The notes below the pieces were generated by a model. It searched no databases, was not told where the DNA came from, and was given only the letters and a program-made list of their open reading frames with translations. DNA of 64,000 bases from Phenylobacterium sp. SCN 70-31 (GTDB lineage Bacteria; Pseudomonadota; Alphaproteobacteria; Caulobacterales; Caulobacteraceae), in assembly GCF_001724605.1 (NCBI RefSeq), contig NZ_MEEX01000013.1:124001-188000 (forward strand), written 5' to 3'. The translations under genes and the position numbers were made by a program. Positions 40,235 to 48,815 of this stretch are shown in pieces (within the stretch, counting starts at the first letter, position 1; every line of letters starts with the position of its first letter).

Positions 40235-41221
40235 TCAGGACGCTGTGTCGGGACGCCGGGCGTAGCGTTGCGCCAGCGCGGCGCACACCATGAGCTGGAG
40301 CTGGTGGAACACCATCAGCGGGATCATGGCCACCCCGGCCACGGCGGGGGCGAAGAGCGCTGCGGCGATGGGCGCCCCGCTGGCGAGCGATTTCTTCGAG
40401 CCGCAGAAGACGATGGCGATCTCGTCGGCCGTGTCGAAGCCGAGACGGCGCGCCGCGAGGGTGGTGAGCGCCAGCACCGCAGCCAGGAGGACCACGCAGA
40501 TCGCGAGCAGGCGCACGAGGTCCAGCCCGCTCAGCCGGCTCCACACGCCGTCGACGACGGCGCTGGAGAAAGCCACGTAGACGATGAGGATGATCGTGCC
40601 CCGGTCCAGTTTGCCGAGGAGCGCGCCGTGTCGTGCGACGGTCGCGCCGATCCAGGGGCGCAGGACCTGTCCCGCCACGAAGGGCAGGAGGAGCTGGATC
40701 ATGATGCTCCAGAACGCCCCGGGGCTGATCGCGCCTTCGGCGTGCATGAGCACTCCGACCAGCGCCGGCGTCAGGAATACGCCCACGAGGTTGGAGGCCG
40801 ACGCCGCCGCCACGGCCGCCGGCACGTTGCCGCGCGCCACCGACACGAAGGCGATCGAACTCTGGATCGTCGAGGGAAGGCAGCCCAGCAGGATCAGGCC
40901 TGCGGCCAGCTCGGGCGGGCTGATCCAGGCCGGCAGGAACGTGAAGCCCAGCGTCAGGGCCGGGAACAGCACGAAGGTCGCCGCGAAGATGGTCAGATGC
41001 AGGCGCCAGTGCGTCAGGCCCGCCAGCACCGCTTCGCGCGGTAGCCGCGCGCCGTGCAGGAAGAAGACCATCGCGATGGCGATCTTCGTCGCGAGGCCCA
41101 GACCGTCCGCCACGTCCCCGCGCGCCGGCAGGACGCTGGCGAGCGCGCCGGCCGAGATGATGAGGATCAGGTACCAGTCCGGCTTGATCCGCCCCCAGAG
41201 GGCGGGCTTGCCGCCGCTCAC
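40235..41221 (-). CDS. Bile acid:sodium symporter-like transporter (SBF_like)
   Basis: Integral membrane transporter of about 328 residues in the ten-helix BASS/SBF-like fold related to yeast Rch1 and bacterial YfeH. The GTG at 41221 overlaps the purF stop in GTGA, and the protein opens VSGGKPALWGRIKPDWYLI. Family features are the short first helix pair, FFLHGARLPREAVLAGL near 53, GCLPSTIQSSIAFVSVARGN near 118 and FCGSKKSLASGAPIA near 276. These mark the two crossing-helix substrate sites. The substrate is unknown; bile acids are unlikely. Confidence 0.88.
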   Translation of the reverse strand: MSGGKPALWGRIKPDWYLILIISAGALASVLPARGDVADGLGLATKIAIAMVFFLHGARLPREAVLAGLTHWRLHLTIFAATFVLFPALTLGFTFLPAWISPPELAAGLILLGCLPSTIQSSIAFVSVARGNVPAAVAAASASNLVGVFLTPALVGVLMHAEGAISPGAFWSIMIQLLLPFVAGQVLRPWIGATVARHGALLGKLDRGTIILIVYVAFSSAVVDGVWSRLSGLDLVRLLAICVVLLAAVLALTTLAARRLGFDTADEIAIVFCGSKKSLASGAPIAAALFAPAVAGVAMIPLMVFHQLQLMVCAALAQRYARRPDTAS

Positions 41222-42711
41222 GCGTCGACCAGGAACGAGAGCTGGCGTTGAGAGATTTCGTTCCGCCCCTCGGCGATCTCGCGGTCGAGCAGCCGGGTGG
41301 GATAGTCGCCGGTGAAATAGTGGTCGGTGAACTTGGGACTGGCCGGGTCGCGCTGGGTCCCCATCGCCCAGTACAGGCCGTCGACCGACAGATAGCCCAT
41401 CGAGTCCACGTTCAGGATGCGGGCGATCTCGTCGACATCGTGGTTCGCCGCCAGCAGCTTGTCCCGGTCGGGCATGTCGATGCCGTAGTAGTCGGGCCAC
41501 TTGATCGGCGGCGAGGCGCTCCGCAGGTGGACCTCGGCGGCGCCGGCTTCGCGCACCATGCGCACGACGCGAACGGAATTCGTGCCACGCACGATGGAAT
41601 CGTCCACCAGCAGCACCTTCTTGCCCGCCAGCACCGAGCGGTTGGGGGCCAGTTTCATCCGCACGCCCAGCTCGCGGGCGCCCTGGGTGGGCTGAATGAA
41701 GGTGCGGCCCACGTAGTGGTTGCGGATGATGCCCATTTCAAAGGGCAGGTTCGCTTCCTGGGCGAAGCCGAGCGCCGCGGGCACGCCGGAATCGGGGACC
41801 GGCACGACCACGTCCACGTCGGCCGGCGTCTCCTGCGCAAGGCGGCGGCCCATGCGCTTGCGCACGTCGTAGACGGACTGACCGTTCACCACGGAGTCGG
41901 GGCGGGCGAAGTAGACGTACTCGAAGATGCAGGGGCGGGCCTGCTGGGCTGGGAACGGGCGGAAGCTGCGCAGCCCCTTCTCGTCCACCACCAGCATCTC
42001 GCCGTGCTCGACGTCGCGCACGAACGTTGCGCCGATCATGTCGAGCGCGCACGTCTCGGAGGCGAACACCGCCTTGCCGCCCAGGTCGCCCAGCACCAGC
42101 GGGCGGATGCCCAGGGGATCGCGTACGCCGATGAGCTTCTTGTTGGTCATGGCGACCAGCGCGTAGCCGCCCTCGATCTGCTGCAACGCCTCGGTGAAGC
42201 GTTCGAGGAACCGGGCCCGGCGCGAGCGGGCGATCAGGTGCAGGATGGCTTCGGAGTCCGAGGTGGACTGGAAGATGGCCCCTTCCGAGACGAGCTGGGC
42301 GCGCAGCGCCAGGAAGTTGGTCAGGTTGCCGTTGTGGGCGAGGGCGAGGCCGCCGGCCTCGAGGTCGGCGAACATCGGCTGCACGTTGCGGATGAAGCTG
42401 CCGCCGGCGGTGGAGTAGCGGGTATGGCCGATGGCGGTGCGCCCCGGCAGGCGCTTGCCCAGGTCGCCGCCGCCGAAGGCGTCGCCGACGTAGCCCATGT
42501 GGCGCTCGGTGTGGAACCGCTGGCCGTCGAACGAGGCGATGCCGCAGGCCTCCTGACCCCGGTGCTGAAGCGCGTGCAGACCCAGCGCGGTGATTCCGGA
42601 CGCCTCGGGCGTCTCGTAGATGCCGAAGACGCCGCACTCCAGTCGGGGGGAGTCGTCGTCGGGGTCGCGCGGGGGCGGCGACCAACGCTCGGCGGCGTGG
42701 GTCAGGCTCAT
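41218..42711 (-). CDS. purF: Amidophosphoribosyltransferase
   Basis: First step of purine synthesis: PRPP plus glutamine to phosphoribosylamine. The 497-residue protein has a 25-residue propeptide before the catalytic Cys26 (SPRLECGVFGIYETPEA), so the mature enzyme begins at Cys. The glutaminase region includes ALQHRGQEACG near 46 and GHTRYST near 94. The PRPP loop is KKVLLVDDSIVRGTNSVRVV near 365. No 4Fe-4S cysteine set was followed in detail. The start overlaps the cvpA stop in ATGA, and the order radA-cvpA-purF is conserved in many alphaproteobacteria. Confidence 0.97.
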   Translation of the reverse strand: MSLTHAAERWSPPPRDPDDDSPRLECGVFGIYETPEASGITALGLHALQHRGQEACGIASFDGQRFHTERHMGYVGDAFGGGDLGKRLPGRTAIGHTRYSTAGGSFIRNVQPMFADLEAGGLALAHNGNLTNFLALRAQLVSEGAIFQSTSDSEAILHLIARSRRARFLERFTEALQQIEGGYALVAMTNKKLIGVRDPLGIRPLVLGDLGGKAVFASETCALDMIGATFVRDVEHGEMLVVDEKGLRSFRPFPAQQARPCIFEYVYFARPDSVVNGQSVYDVRKRMGRRLAQETPADVDVVVPVPDSGVPAALGFAQEANLPFEMGIIRNHYVGRTFIQPTQGARELGVRMKLAPNRSVLAGKKVLLVDDSIVRGTNSVRVVRMVREAGAAEVHLRSASPPIKWPDYYGIDMPDRDKLLAANHDVDEIARILNVDSMGYLSVDGLYWAMGTQRDPASPKFTDHYFTGDYPTRLLDREIAEGRNEISQRQLSFLVDA

Positions 42712-43310
42712 CGGGAAGGCTCCGAACGGTCGGCGGCGGCGGATTCGCGGGCCTCGTACCTCTCTGTCGCCGTTCTGTCACCTGACCCGTCGCCGATGGC
42801 GCGATCAAAGGCGGGTCGGAGGCTGTCGGCGAGGTCCAGTCCGCGGGGCGCGAGGGACTGGAGGAGGCGGCCCATGTTGGCGGCCGTGGGCCAGGTCTGG
42901 GCGCCGGTGATCCAGCGGGGACGCAGGTCCTCGGGCGTGGCGGCGTTGAACATCAGGTACAGGGCGCCCAGTACGATCAGGCCGCGCCCCAGGCCGATGA
43001 GCAGGCCCAGAGAGCGGTCCAGGAAGCCCAGCATCTGGGTGTTCTGCACCTGGCGCGCCACCCCCGCGCCGATCAGCCGCAGGGCGACGAAGGCCACGGC
43101 GAACACCAGCACCAGGGTCGCCACCGTGCCGAACCATCCGGGGATCACGTCGCGCACCGATGGACCGAAGGCGGGAAGGGCGATGACGGCGAGGCCGGCG
43201 GCGGCGACCAGGGCGATCAGCGCGAACACCTCGCGCACCGCCCCGCGTGCGAAGCCGACCGCGGCAGAGATCGCGAGCAGGGCCAGGACAAGGATGTCGA
43301 ACTGGGTCAA
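42708..43310 (-). CDS. cvpA: CvpA family membrane protein
   Basis: Inner-membrane protein of about 200 residues; in E. coli CvpA is needed for colicin V production and deoxycholate tolerance, with unknown mechanism. It starts at TTG 43310 (LTQFDILVLALLAISAAVGF), overlapping the radA stop by four bases. Four hydrophobic helices lie at about residues 4-22, 27-47, 61-82 and 100-122; the family phrase GFxRGxxREVF is seen as GFARGAVREVFALIAL. The tail is charged and disordered. Its stop overlaps purF, so radA, cvpA and purF are coupled. Confidence 0.92.
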   Translation of the reverse strand: MTQFDILVLALLAISAAVGFARGAVREVFALIALVAAAGLAVIALPAFGPSVRDVIPGWFGTVATLVLVFAVAFVALRLIGAGVARQVQNTQMLGFLDRSLGLLIGLGRGLIVLGALYLMFNAATPEDLRPRWITGAQTWPTAANMGRLLQSLAPRGLDLADSLRPAFDRAIGDGSGDRTATERYEARESAAADRSEPSR

Positions 43311-44704
43311 GGGCGTCTTCCGCCCGGAGTCCACCGGGCGTCCTGGATTCTCTGGACGGCGTCGGCGAGGCGGCCGACGCCCATGGGGGCGATCGGGGGT
43401 GCGAGGGCGCCTCCCGCGTCGGCGTCCAACGGTCCCAGGGCGCGACGGAAGCCCAGCTTCGCGGCCTCCTTGAGGCGCCCGTCCATCCGGCTGACCGGGC
43501 GGACCTCGCCCGACAGGCTGATCTCGCCGAAGACCACGCAGTCCTGCGGCAGAGCGACGTCGAAGGCCGACGAGGCGAGGGCGGCGGCGGCGGCCAGGTC
43601 GGCCGCGGGCTCGGAGATGCGCAGGCCCCCGGCCACGTTGAGATAGACGTCCCGGTCGCCGAAGCCCAGGCCGCAGCGGGCCTCCAGCACCGCCAGCACC
43701 ATCGCCAGCCGGCCGGAATCCCAGCCGACGACCGCGCGCCGGGGCGTGCCGTAGGCCGAGGGCGCCACCAGCGCCTGGATTTCCACCAGCACCGGGCGCG
43801 ATCCCTCGATCCCGGCGAACACCGCCGCGCCGGCCGCCCGCTCGCCCGAGGTGTCGAGGAACAGGGCCGAGGGGTTCTTCACCTCGGCCAATCCTGCGTC
43901 GCCCATCTCGAAGACCCCGATCTCGTCGGTGGCGCCGAAGCGGTTCTTGGCGCCGCGCAGGATGCGGAACGGATAGCCGCGCTCGCCTTCGAACGCGAAG
44001 ACCGCATCGACCATGTGCTCCACCACGCGCGGGCCGGCGATCGCGCCCTCCTTGGTGACGTGGCCCACCAGAATCACGGCCAGGCCGCGCGATTTGGCCA
44101 GCCGCACGAGTTCGCCCGCGGCGGCGCGGACCTGGGTCACCGAGCCGGGGCCGGCCTCGTGGGCGTCGCTCCACATCGTCTGGATCGAGTCGATCACCAC
44201 GAGGTCGAACGGATCGGCCTTCAGGCCGTCCACGATGGCGCGCAGCCTGGTCTCGGCCGCCAGTCGCACGGGCGCGTCGGCCAGGCCCATGCGGTGGGCG
44301 CGGCCGCGCACCTGCTCCACAGCCTCTTCGCCCGAGATGTAGGCCGCGCGCACGCCCCGCCGCGCGGCGCTGGCGGCCACCTGGAGCAGCAGGGTGGACT
44401 TTCCCACGCCGGGATCGCCGCCGACGAGGATGGCCGAGCCCGGTACGACCCCGCCGCCGCAGACCCGGTCCCACTCGTCCACCCCCGTGACGATGCGAGG
44501 CGGGGCCGGCGTGGCCGTATCGAGGCCCTCGAACGGCAGTTGACGGGTGCGCGCCTTCGACGCCGGCTTCATCGCGCCGGGCGGGCGGGTGGTCAGTTCC
44601 TCGACCAGGCTGTTCCAGGCGCCGCAGGCCGGGCACTGGCCCGACCAGCGGGTCTGGGTCGCGCCGCAGGACTGGCAGGCGTAGACGGCGCCGTCGCGGG
44701 CCAT
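43307..44704 (-). CDS. radA: DNA repair protein RadA (Sms)
   Basis: RecA-like hexameric helicase that drives branch migration in recombination. The 465-residue protein has an N-terminal C4 zinc finger (CQSCGATQTRWSGQCPACG), Walker A GGDPGVGKSTL near 97, and the RadA-specific KNRFG motif in RGAKNRFGATDEIG near 250. A C-terminal Lon-protease-like ring domain follows (DVYLNVAGGLRISEPAADLA). It is the first gene of the leftward run radA-cvpA-purF-transporter-SDR and is divergent from the Yip1 gene. Confidence 0.97.
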   Translation of the reverse strand: MARDGAVYACQSCGATQTRWSGQCPACGAWNSLVEELTTRPPGAMKPASKARTRQLPFEGLDTATPAPPRIVTGVDEWDRVCGGGVVPGSAILVGGDPGVGKSTLLLQVAASAARRGVRAAYISGEEAVEQVRGRAHRMGLADAPVRLAAETRLRAIVDGLKADPFDLVVIDSIQTMWSDAHEAGPGSVTQVRAAAGELVRLAKSRGLAVILVGHVTKEGAIAGPRVVEHMVDAVFAFEGERGYPFRILRGAKNRFGATDEIGVFEMGDAGLAEVKNPSALFLDTSGERAAGAAVFAGIEGSRPVLVEIQALVAPSAYGTPRRAVVGWDSGRLAMVLAVLEARCGLGFGDRDVYLNVAGGLRISEPAADLAAAAALASSAFDVALPQDCVVFGEISLSGEVRPVSRMDGRLKEAAKLGFRRALGPLDADAGGALAPPIAPMGVGRLADAVQRIQDARWTPGGRRP

Positions 44705-44835
44705 GAGGTCTCCTGATTCGAGCGTGGGGAACTTTAGCCCAGGCCGCGGGAGCGGTCTGTGCGGTGGGTTGCGGTGACGGGCGCAGGAGTTACGGTGCCC
44801 ATACGACAGTTTCGGACGCAGGGAGAGGCGAGATC

Positions 44836-46017
44836 ATGAGCGTAGTGGAACCCGGATCGGCTGGCGCGGGACTGGTCGCGCGGGTGAAGGACATCCTGAC
44901 CAAGCCCTCGCCCACCTGGGACGTGATCGACCGCGAGCGGCCGAGCGTGGGCCAGCTCTACACGGGCTACATCGCGCCGCTGGCGGCGATCCCCGCGGTC
45001 TGCGGCGCGGTGGGTATGGCGGTGATCGGCGCGGGCGCCATGGGGATCACCGTGAAGCTGTCGCCGGCGAGCGCGGTGACCCAGGCGGTGTTCGGCTTCG
45101 TGATGAGCCTGGCGATGGTCTATGTCGTCGCCCTGATCATCGACGGCCTCGCGCCAACCTTCGGGGGACAGAAGGATCGTCTCCAGGCGCTCAAGGTCGC
45201 GGCCTACGCCTCTACCGCCTCGTGGGTCGCGGGCGTGTTCTCGCTGATCCCGATGCTGGGGATCGTGGGTCTCCTGGGCGCGCTCTACAGCCTGTTTCTT
45301 CTGAGCAAGGGCCTCCCCCGCCTGATGAAGGCGCCGGAGGAGAAGGCGGCGCCCTACACCGTGGTCGTGGTGGTGGTCGCCATCGTGCTGGGCCTCGTCA
45401 TCGCGATGGTGACTGGCGCGGTCACCGGTGCGGTGACGTCCATGACGGGCGGCGGACGCGGCGCGTTCGGCGGCGCCGAGGTCAGCGGCAAGGTGAACAT
45501 CCCCGGCGCGGGCGAGGTGGACGTCGCCAAGCTGGAAGCGATCGGCAAGGCGCTGGAGAAGGGCGAGCCTGGGCCGGTCTCCGACCCCGAGACGCTGAAG
45601 GGCTACCTGCCGGGCGGCTTCGCGGGCTTCACCCGTGGCGATGTGAGCACGGGCGCGGGCGGTGTCGGCGCCATCCAGGGCGCGCAGGCCGAAGCCGAGT
45701 ATTCGCGAGGCGATTCTCGGATCACCCTGGAAGTGACCGACGCCGGCGGTGCGGCGGCGCTGGTGGGCCTCGCCGGCGCCTTCAACGCCCGTTCGTCCAA
45801 GGAGACGGCGACGGGTTACGAGAAGATGGGTCAGGTCGACGGGCGGCTGACCCAGGAAACCTACGACCGCGAGGCGCGCCGCGGCGAGTACGGGGTGCTC
45901 GTCGGCCAGCGCTTCTGGGTGAGGGCCCAGGGCGACGGCGTGACCATGGACGAGCTGAAATCGGCGGTGGCGGCCGTGGGGCTCGACCGTCTGGAGGCGG
46001 CGGCGAAGGCCGACTGA
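44836..46017 (+). CDS. Yip1 domain membrane protein
   Basis: Inner-membrane protein of 393 residues. The start at 44836 follows GGGAGAGGCGAG. The N-terminal Yip1-like part begins ARVKDILTKPSPTWDVIDRE, the usual family opening, and has about five hydrophobic segments between residues 45 and 205. The last is followed by a Gly-rich hinge (SMTGGGRGAFGG). The C-terminal roughly 170 residues are soluble and likely periplasmic, with no family recognised. Bacterial Yip1 proteins have no firmly known role. It sits alone between divergent radA and convergent alr. Confidence 0.8.
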   Translation: MSVVEPGSAGAGLVARVKDILTKPSPTWDVIDRERPSVGQLYTGYIAPLAAIPAVCGAVGMAVIGAGAMGITVKLSPASAVTQAVFGFVMSLAMVYVVALIIDGLAPTFGGQKDRLQALKVAAYASTASWVAGVFSLIPMLGIVGLLGALYSLFLLSKGLPRLMKAPEEKAAPYTVVVVVVAIVLGLVIAMVTGAVTGAVTSMTGGGRGAFGGAEVSGKVNIPGAGEVDVAKLEAIGKALEKGEPGPVSDPETLKGYLPGGFAGFTRGDVSTGAGGVGAIQGAQAEAEYSRGDSRITLEVTDAGGAAALVGLAGAFNARSSKETATGYEKMGQVDGRLTQETYDREARRGEYGVLVGQRFWVRAQGDGVTMDELKSAVAAVGLDRLEAAAKAD

Positions 46018-46042
46018 CCGCCTGGGAGACCTCGGCGCGCCC

Positions 46043-47131
46043 TCAGGCTTCGCCGAGGTAGACCCGTTCGGCCCGCTGGCTCAGGCGGACGAGCACCTCG
46101 TGCGCCACGGTGCCGGCCGCGGCGGCGAGGTCGTCGAGCAGGGCGTTCGGCCCCAGGATTTCCGCCGGATCTCCCGGCGAGACCGGGGCGTCGCCGACGT
46201 CGACCACCAGGAGATCCATGTTCACGGCCAACAGGGGCCGCAAGGCGCCGGCGACCCACGCCCGGCCGTGTCCCATCGCTGCGCGGATCACGCCGTCGGC
46301 ATAGCCCGCGCCGACCACGGCCACGCGCAGGGGCCGGTCGGCCGTGAACGTCTGGCCGTAGCTCAGGCGGTCTCCGGGGCGCAGGCTGCGGACATCGAGG
46401 ACGGGCGCGGTGAGCGTGGCCACGGCGCGAAGGCGCGGGTCGGGCCGCTCCTCGGGTCCGCCGCCGAACAGGCTCACGCCGCCGCGCACGACCTCATGGT
46501 GGTACGCCGGGCCCAGGAACGCCCCGCCGGATGCGGCCAGGCTGGTCCTGGCCTCGGGGAACAGGGCGCGGGCTTCGCGGAATCGGGCGAGCTGCTCGGG
46601 ATTGCGCGCCTCCCCGGGATCGGTCGCCGAGCCCAGGTGGCTGACCAGCAGCGGCACGTCCAGCGCGCCCAGGCCCTCGGGCGCGCCCGCCAGTGCGCGG
46701 GCTTCCGCCAGGGTCAGCCCCTGGCGGTTCATGCCGGTGTCGATCTGCAAGGCGGCCTCGTAGCGGCCCCGCGCGGCGGCCAGGGCGAGCGCTGCGTGCG
46801 CCTGGGGCAGGGTGGCGATGACGGGCGTGAGGCCGGCGGCGTCGAACCGGGCGGTCACGCCCGGCGGCAGGCCGTCGAAGACGTAGATGGCGGCCTCGCG
46901 GTCGCCGAGTTCCCGACGCAGGGCCTCGCCCTCTGACACGCGCGCCACGAAGAATCTCCGGACGCCCTCGGCCCAGAGGCGGCGCGACACCGGCCCGGCG
47001 CCCAGCCCATAGGCGTCGGCCTTGACCACCGCGGCGACCTCGGCGCCGGGGGTGACGCTGCGGAGCGTCGCGAGATTGTGGGCCAGGGCGTCGAGATCGA
47101 TGACCAGCCGGGCGCGGTCGGAAGGGATCAT
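46043..47131 (-). CDS. alr: Alanine racemase
   Basis: PLP enzyme that interconverts L- and D-alanine for peptidoglycan. The 362-residue protein has the PLP lysine at residue 37 (VVKADAYGLG) and the catalytic tyrosine in DRLSYGQTF near 256. IDTGMNRQGL near 130 and the C-terminal VNMDLLVVDVGD also fit the family. It starts six bases after the dnaB stop on the same strand, matching the dnaB-alr order of many proteobacteria. Confidence 0.95.
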   Translation of the reverse strand: MIPSDRARLVIDLDALAHNLATLRSVTPGAEVAAVVKADAYGLGAGPVSRRLWAEGVRRFFVARVSEGEALRRELGDREAAIYVFDGLPPGVTARFDAAGLTPVIATLPQAHAALALAAARGRYEAALQIDTGMNRQGLTLAEARALAGAPEGLGALDVPLLVSHLGSATDPGEARNPEQLARFREARALFPEARTSLAASGGAFLGPAYHHEVVRGGVSLFGGGPEERPDPRLRAVATLTAPVLDVRSLRPGDRLSYGQTFTADRPLRVAVVGAGYADGVIRAAMGHGRAWVAGALRPLLAVNMDLLVVDVGDAPVSPGDPAEILGPNALLDDLAAAAGTVAHEVLVRLSQRAERVYLGEA

Positions 47132-47137
47132 CCGCGC

Positions 47138-48640
47138 CTAATGCGGATCGTAGCGGCCGGAGTCCCGGGCCAGATTGCCGAACTTGGTGGTGTCGGAATT
47201 GAATGACAGCTTCACCGTGCCGATCGGGCCGTGGCGCTGCTTGCCGATGATAACCTCGGCCAGGCCCTTCACCTGGTCCACCTGTTCCTGCCAGGTGAAG
47301 TGTTCGGGCGTCCCTTCCCGCGGCTCGAGCCGGCTTAGGTAGTATTCCTCGCGATAGACGAACATCACCATGTCGGCGTCCTGCTCGATCGAACCGGATT
47401 CCCGCAGGTCCGAGAGCTGGGGCTTCTTGTCCTCGCGATTCTCGACCTGCCGGCTGAGCTGCGAGAGGGCCAGGATCGGAATGTTCAGCTCCTTCGCCAG
47501 GGCTTTCAGGCCCTGGGTGATCATCGAGACTTCCTGCACCCGGTTGTCCGGGCCGCCGGCGCCGGTGGTGATGAGCTGGAGATAGTCGACGATCAGCAGG
47601 TCCAGCCCGACCATACGCTTCAGACGGCGCGCGCGCGCGGTCAGCTTGGCCAGGGTGATGCCGCCGGTGGCGTCGATATAGAGCGGCGCTTCCTGGATCT
47701 CGAGCGCCGCGTCGCGGATGCGGCCGAACTCCATGGCGTCGATCTCGCCCTTGCGGAGGCGGTCGCCCGAGACGCCCGAAGCTTCGGCGAGCAGGCGCAT
47801 GGCGAGCTGTTCGGCCGACATTTCGAGCGAGAAGAAGGCCACGACGCCGCCCCGCACGGTCTTCTTGGATCCGTCGGGCTGGGGCTCCCACGCGTAGTGG
47901 CGGGCCACGTCGAAGGCGATATTGCAGGCGAGCGACGTCTTTCCCATCGAGGGCCGGGCCGCCAGGATCATGAGGTCGGAGGGGTGCATGCCCCCGATCT
48001 TCTGGTCGAGATCGATGAGGCCTGTGGAGAGACCGGCGAGGCCGCCGTCCCGGCTGTGGGCTTCGGCCGCCATCGCCACGGCCCCGCGCAGGGCGTCGGC
48101 GAAGTTCACGAAGCCCTGGGAGACGCCGCCCGTCTCGGCGAGCTGGTAGAGTTGCTGCTCGGCCGCCTCGATCTGGTCGCGGGCGTCGAGTTCGGCGTCG
48201 CCGCGTTGGGCCGTCGTGGCGATATCGCCGCCGATCCGGATCAGGTCGCGCCGCAGGGCCAGGTCGTAGACGGCGTTGGCGTAGTCGGGCGCGTTGGCGG
48301 CGGGCGGGGCGCGATCGACCAGGTCGGCCAGGTAGCGCAGGCCGCCCAGCTCCTCGAACGCAGGGTCCCGGGCGAAGTGTTCGGCCAGCAGGATCGGCTC
48401 GGCGAGCTGACCCTTGCGGATGTTGGTCTGGATGGCCTGGAACAGCCGCTGGTGGAGCGGCTCGAAGAAGTGCTCGGGCTGCAGGTGGTCGCCCAGCCGC
48501 TCGAAGGCGGCGTTGTCGTAGAGCAGGGCGCCCAGCAGCGCCTGTTCCGCCTCCACATTGGCGGGGACATGCGGGATCGATACGTCGTTGGACGCCGTGG
48601 GCGGGGGAGGGCGGAGGTCGAGCGCCGGGACGAGGGCCAT
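47138..48640 (-). CDS. dnaB: Replicative DNA helicase DnaB
   Basis: Hexameric helicase that unwinds DNA at the replication fork. The start at 48640 (MALVPALDLRPPPPTAS) gives 500 residues; in-frame codons further upstream exist, but the region there holds DnaA-box-like sites. The N-terminal helical domain (VPANVEAEQALLGALLYDN) interacts with primase. The RecA-like motor has Walker A ARPSMGKTSLA near 231, Walker B LLIVDYLQLI near 355 and the arginine finger region ESGSIEQDADMVMFVYR near 417. No intein is present. alr follows it in the same operon. Confidence 0.97.
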   Translation of the reverse strand: MALVPALDLRPPPPTASNDVSIPHVPANVEAEQALLGALLYDNAAFERLGDHLQPEHFFEPLHQRLFQAIQTNIRKGQLAEPILLAEHFARDPAFEELGGLRYLADLVDRAPPAANAPDYANAVYDLALRRDLIRIGGDIATTAQRGDAELDARDQIEAAEQQLYQLAETGGVSQGFVNFADALRGAVAMAAEAHSRDGGLAGLSTGLIDLDQKIGGMHPSDLMILAARPSMGKTSLACNIAFDVARHYAWEPQPDGSKKTVRGGVVAFFSLEMSAEQLAMRLLAEASGVSGDRLRKGEIDAMEFGRIRDAALEIQEAPLYIDATGGITLAKLTARARRLKRMVGLDLLIVDYLQLITTGAGGPDNRVQEVSMITQGLKALAKELNIPILALSQLSRQVENREDKKPQLSDLRESGSIEQDADMVMFVYREEYYLSRLEPREGTPEHFTWQEQVDQVKGLAEVIIGKQRHGPIGTVKLSFNSDTTKFGNLARDSGRYDPH

Positions 48641-48701
48641 GGGTCTATCGATAGCCAAGGTGAGCCTCCGGATCACGGCGGCGCACCCGCCCTCGCCACA
48701 C

Positions 48702-48733
48702 CTGTCCACACACAGTTTCGAGCCTGTGGACAA
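48702..48733. promoter_or_regulatory. Paired DnaA-box-like sites upstream of dnaB
   Basis: CTGTCCACA at 48702-48710 on the plus strand and TTGTCCACA on the minus strand (plus-strand TGTGGACAA at 48725-48733) face each other with a 14-base spacer. The second matches the DnaA box TTATCCACA at eight of nine positions and the first at seven. Together they form an inverted repeat TGTCCACA/TGTGGACA about 60-90 bases before the dnaB start, where a promoter or operator would lie. Confidence 0.5.
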
Positions 48734-48763
48734 AGGCGGAGCGGTTCAGGGACCGTCCAAACG

Positions 48764-48790
48764 AAACGGCGCGGGTTTTCACCCGCGCCG
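48764..48790 (-). terminator. Rho-independent terminator of the TonB receptor gene
   Basis: A perfect 10-base stem, CGGCGCGGGT at 48767-48776 with ACCCGCGCCG at 48781-48790 and a TTTC loop. On the minus strand the stem is followed by TTTCGTTT, so it should stop the leftward TonB receptor transcript before dnaB. Confidence 0.75.
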
Positions 48791-48815
48791 ACGTCAGAAT
48801 CGGACGTAGGCCCGA

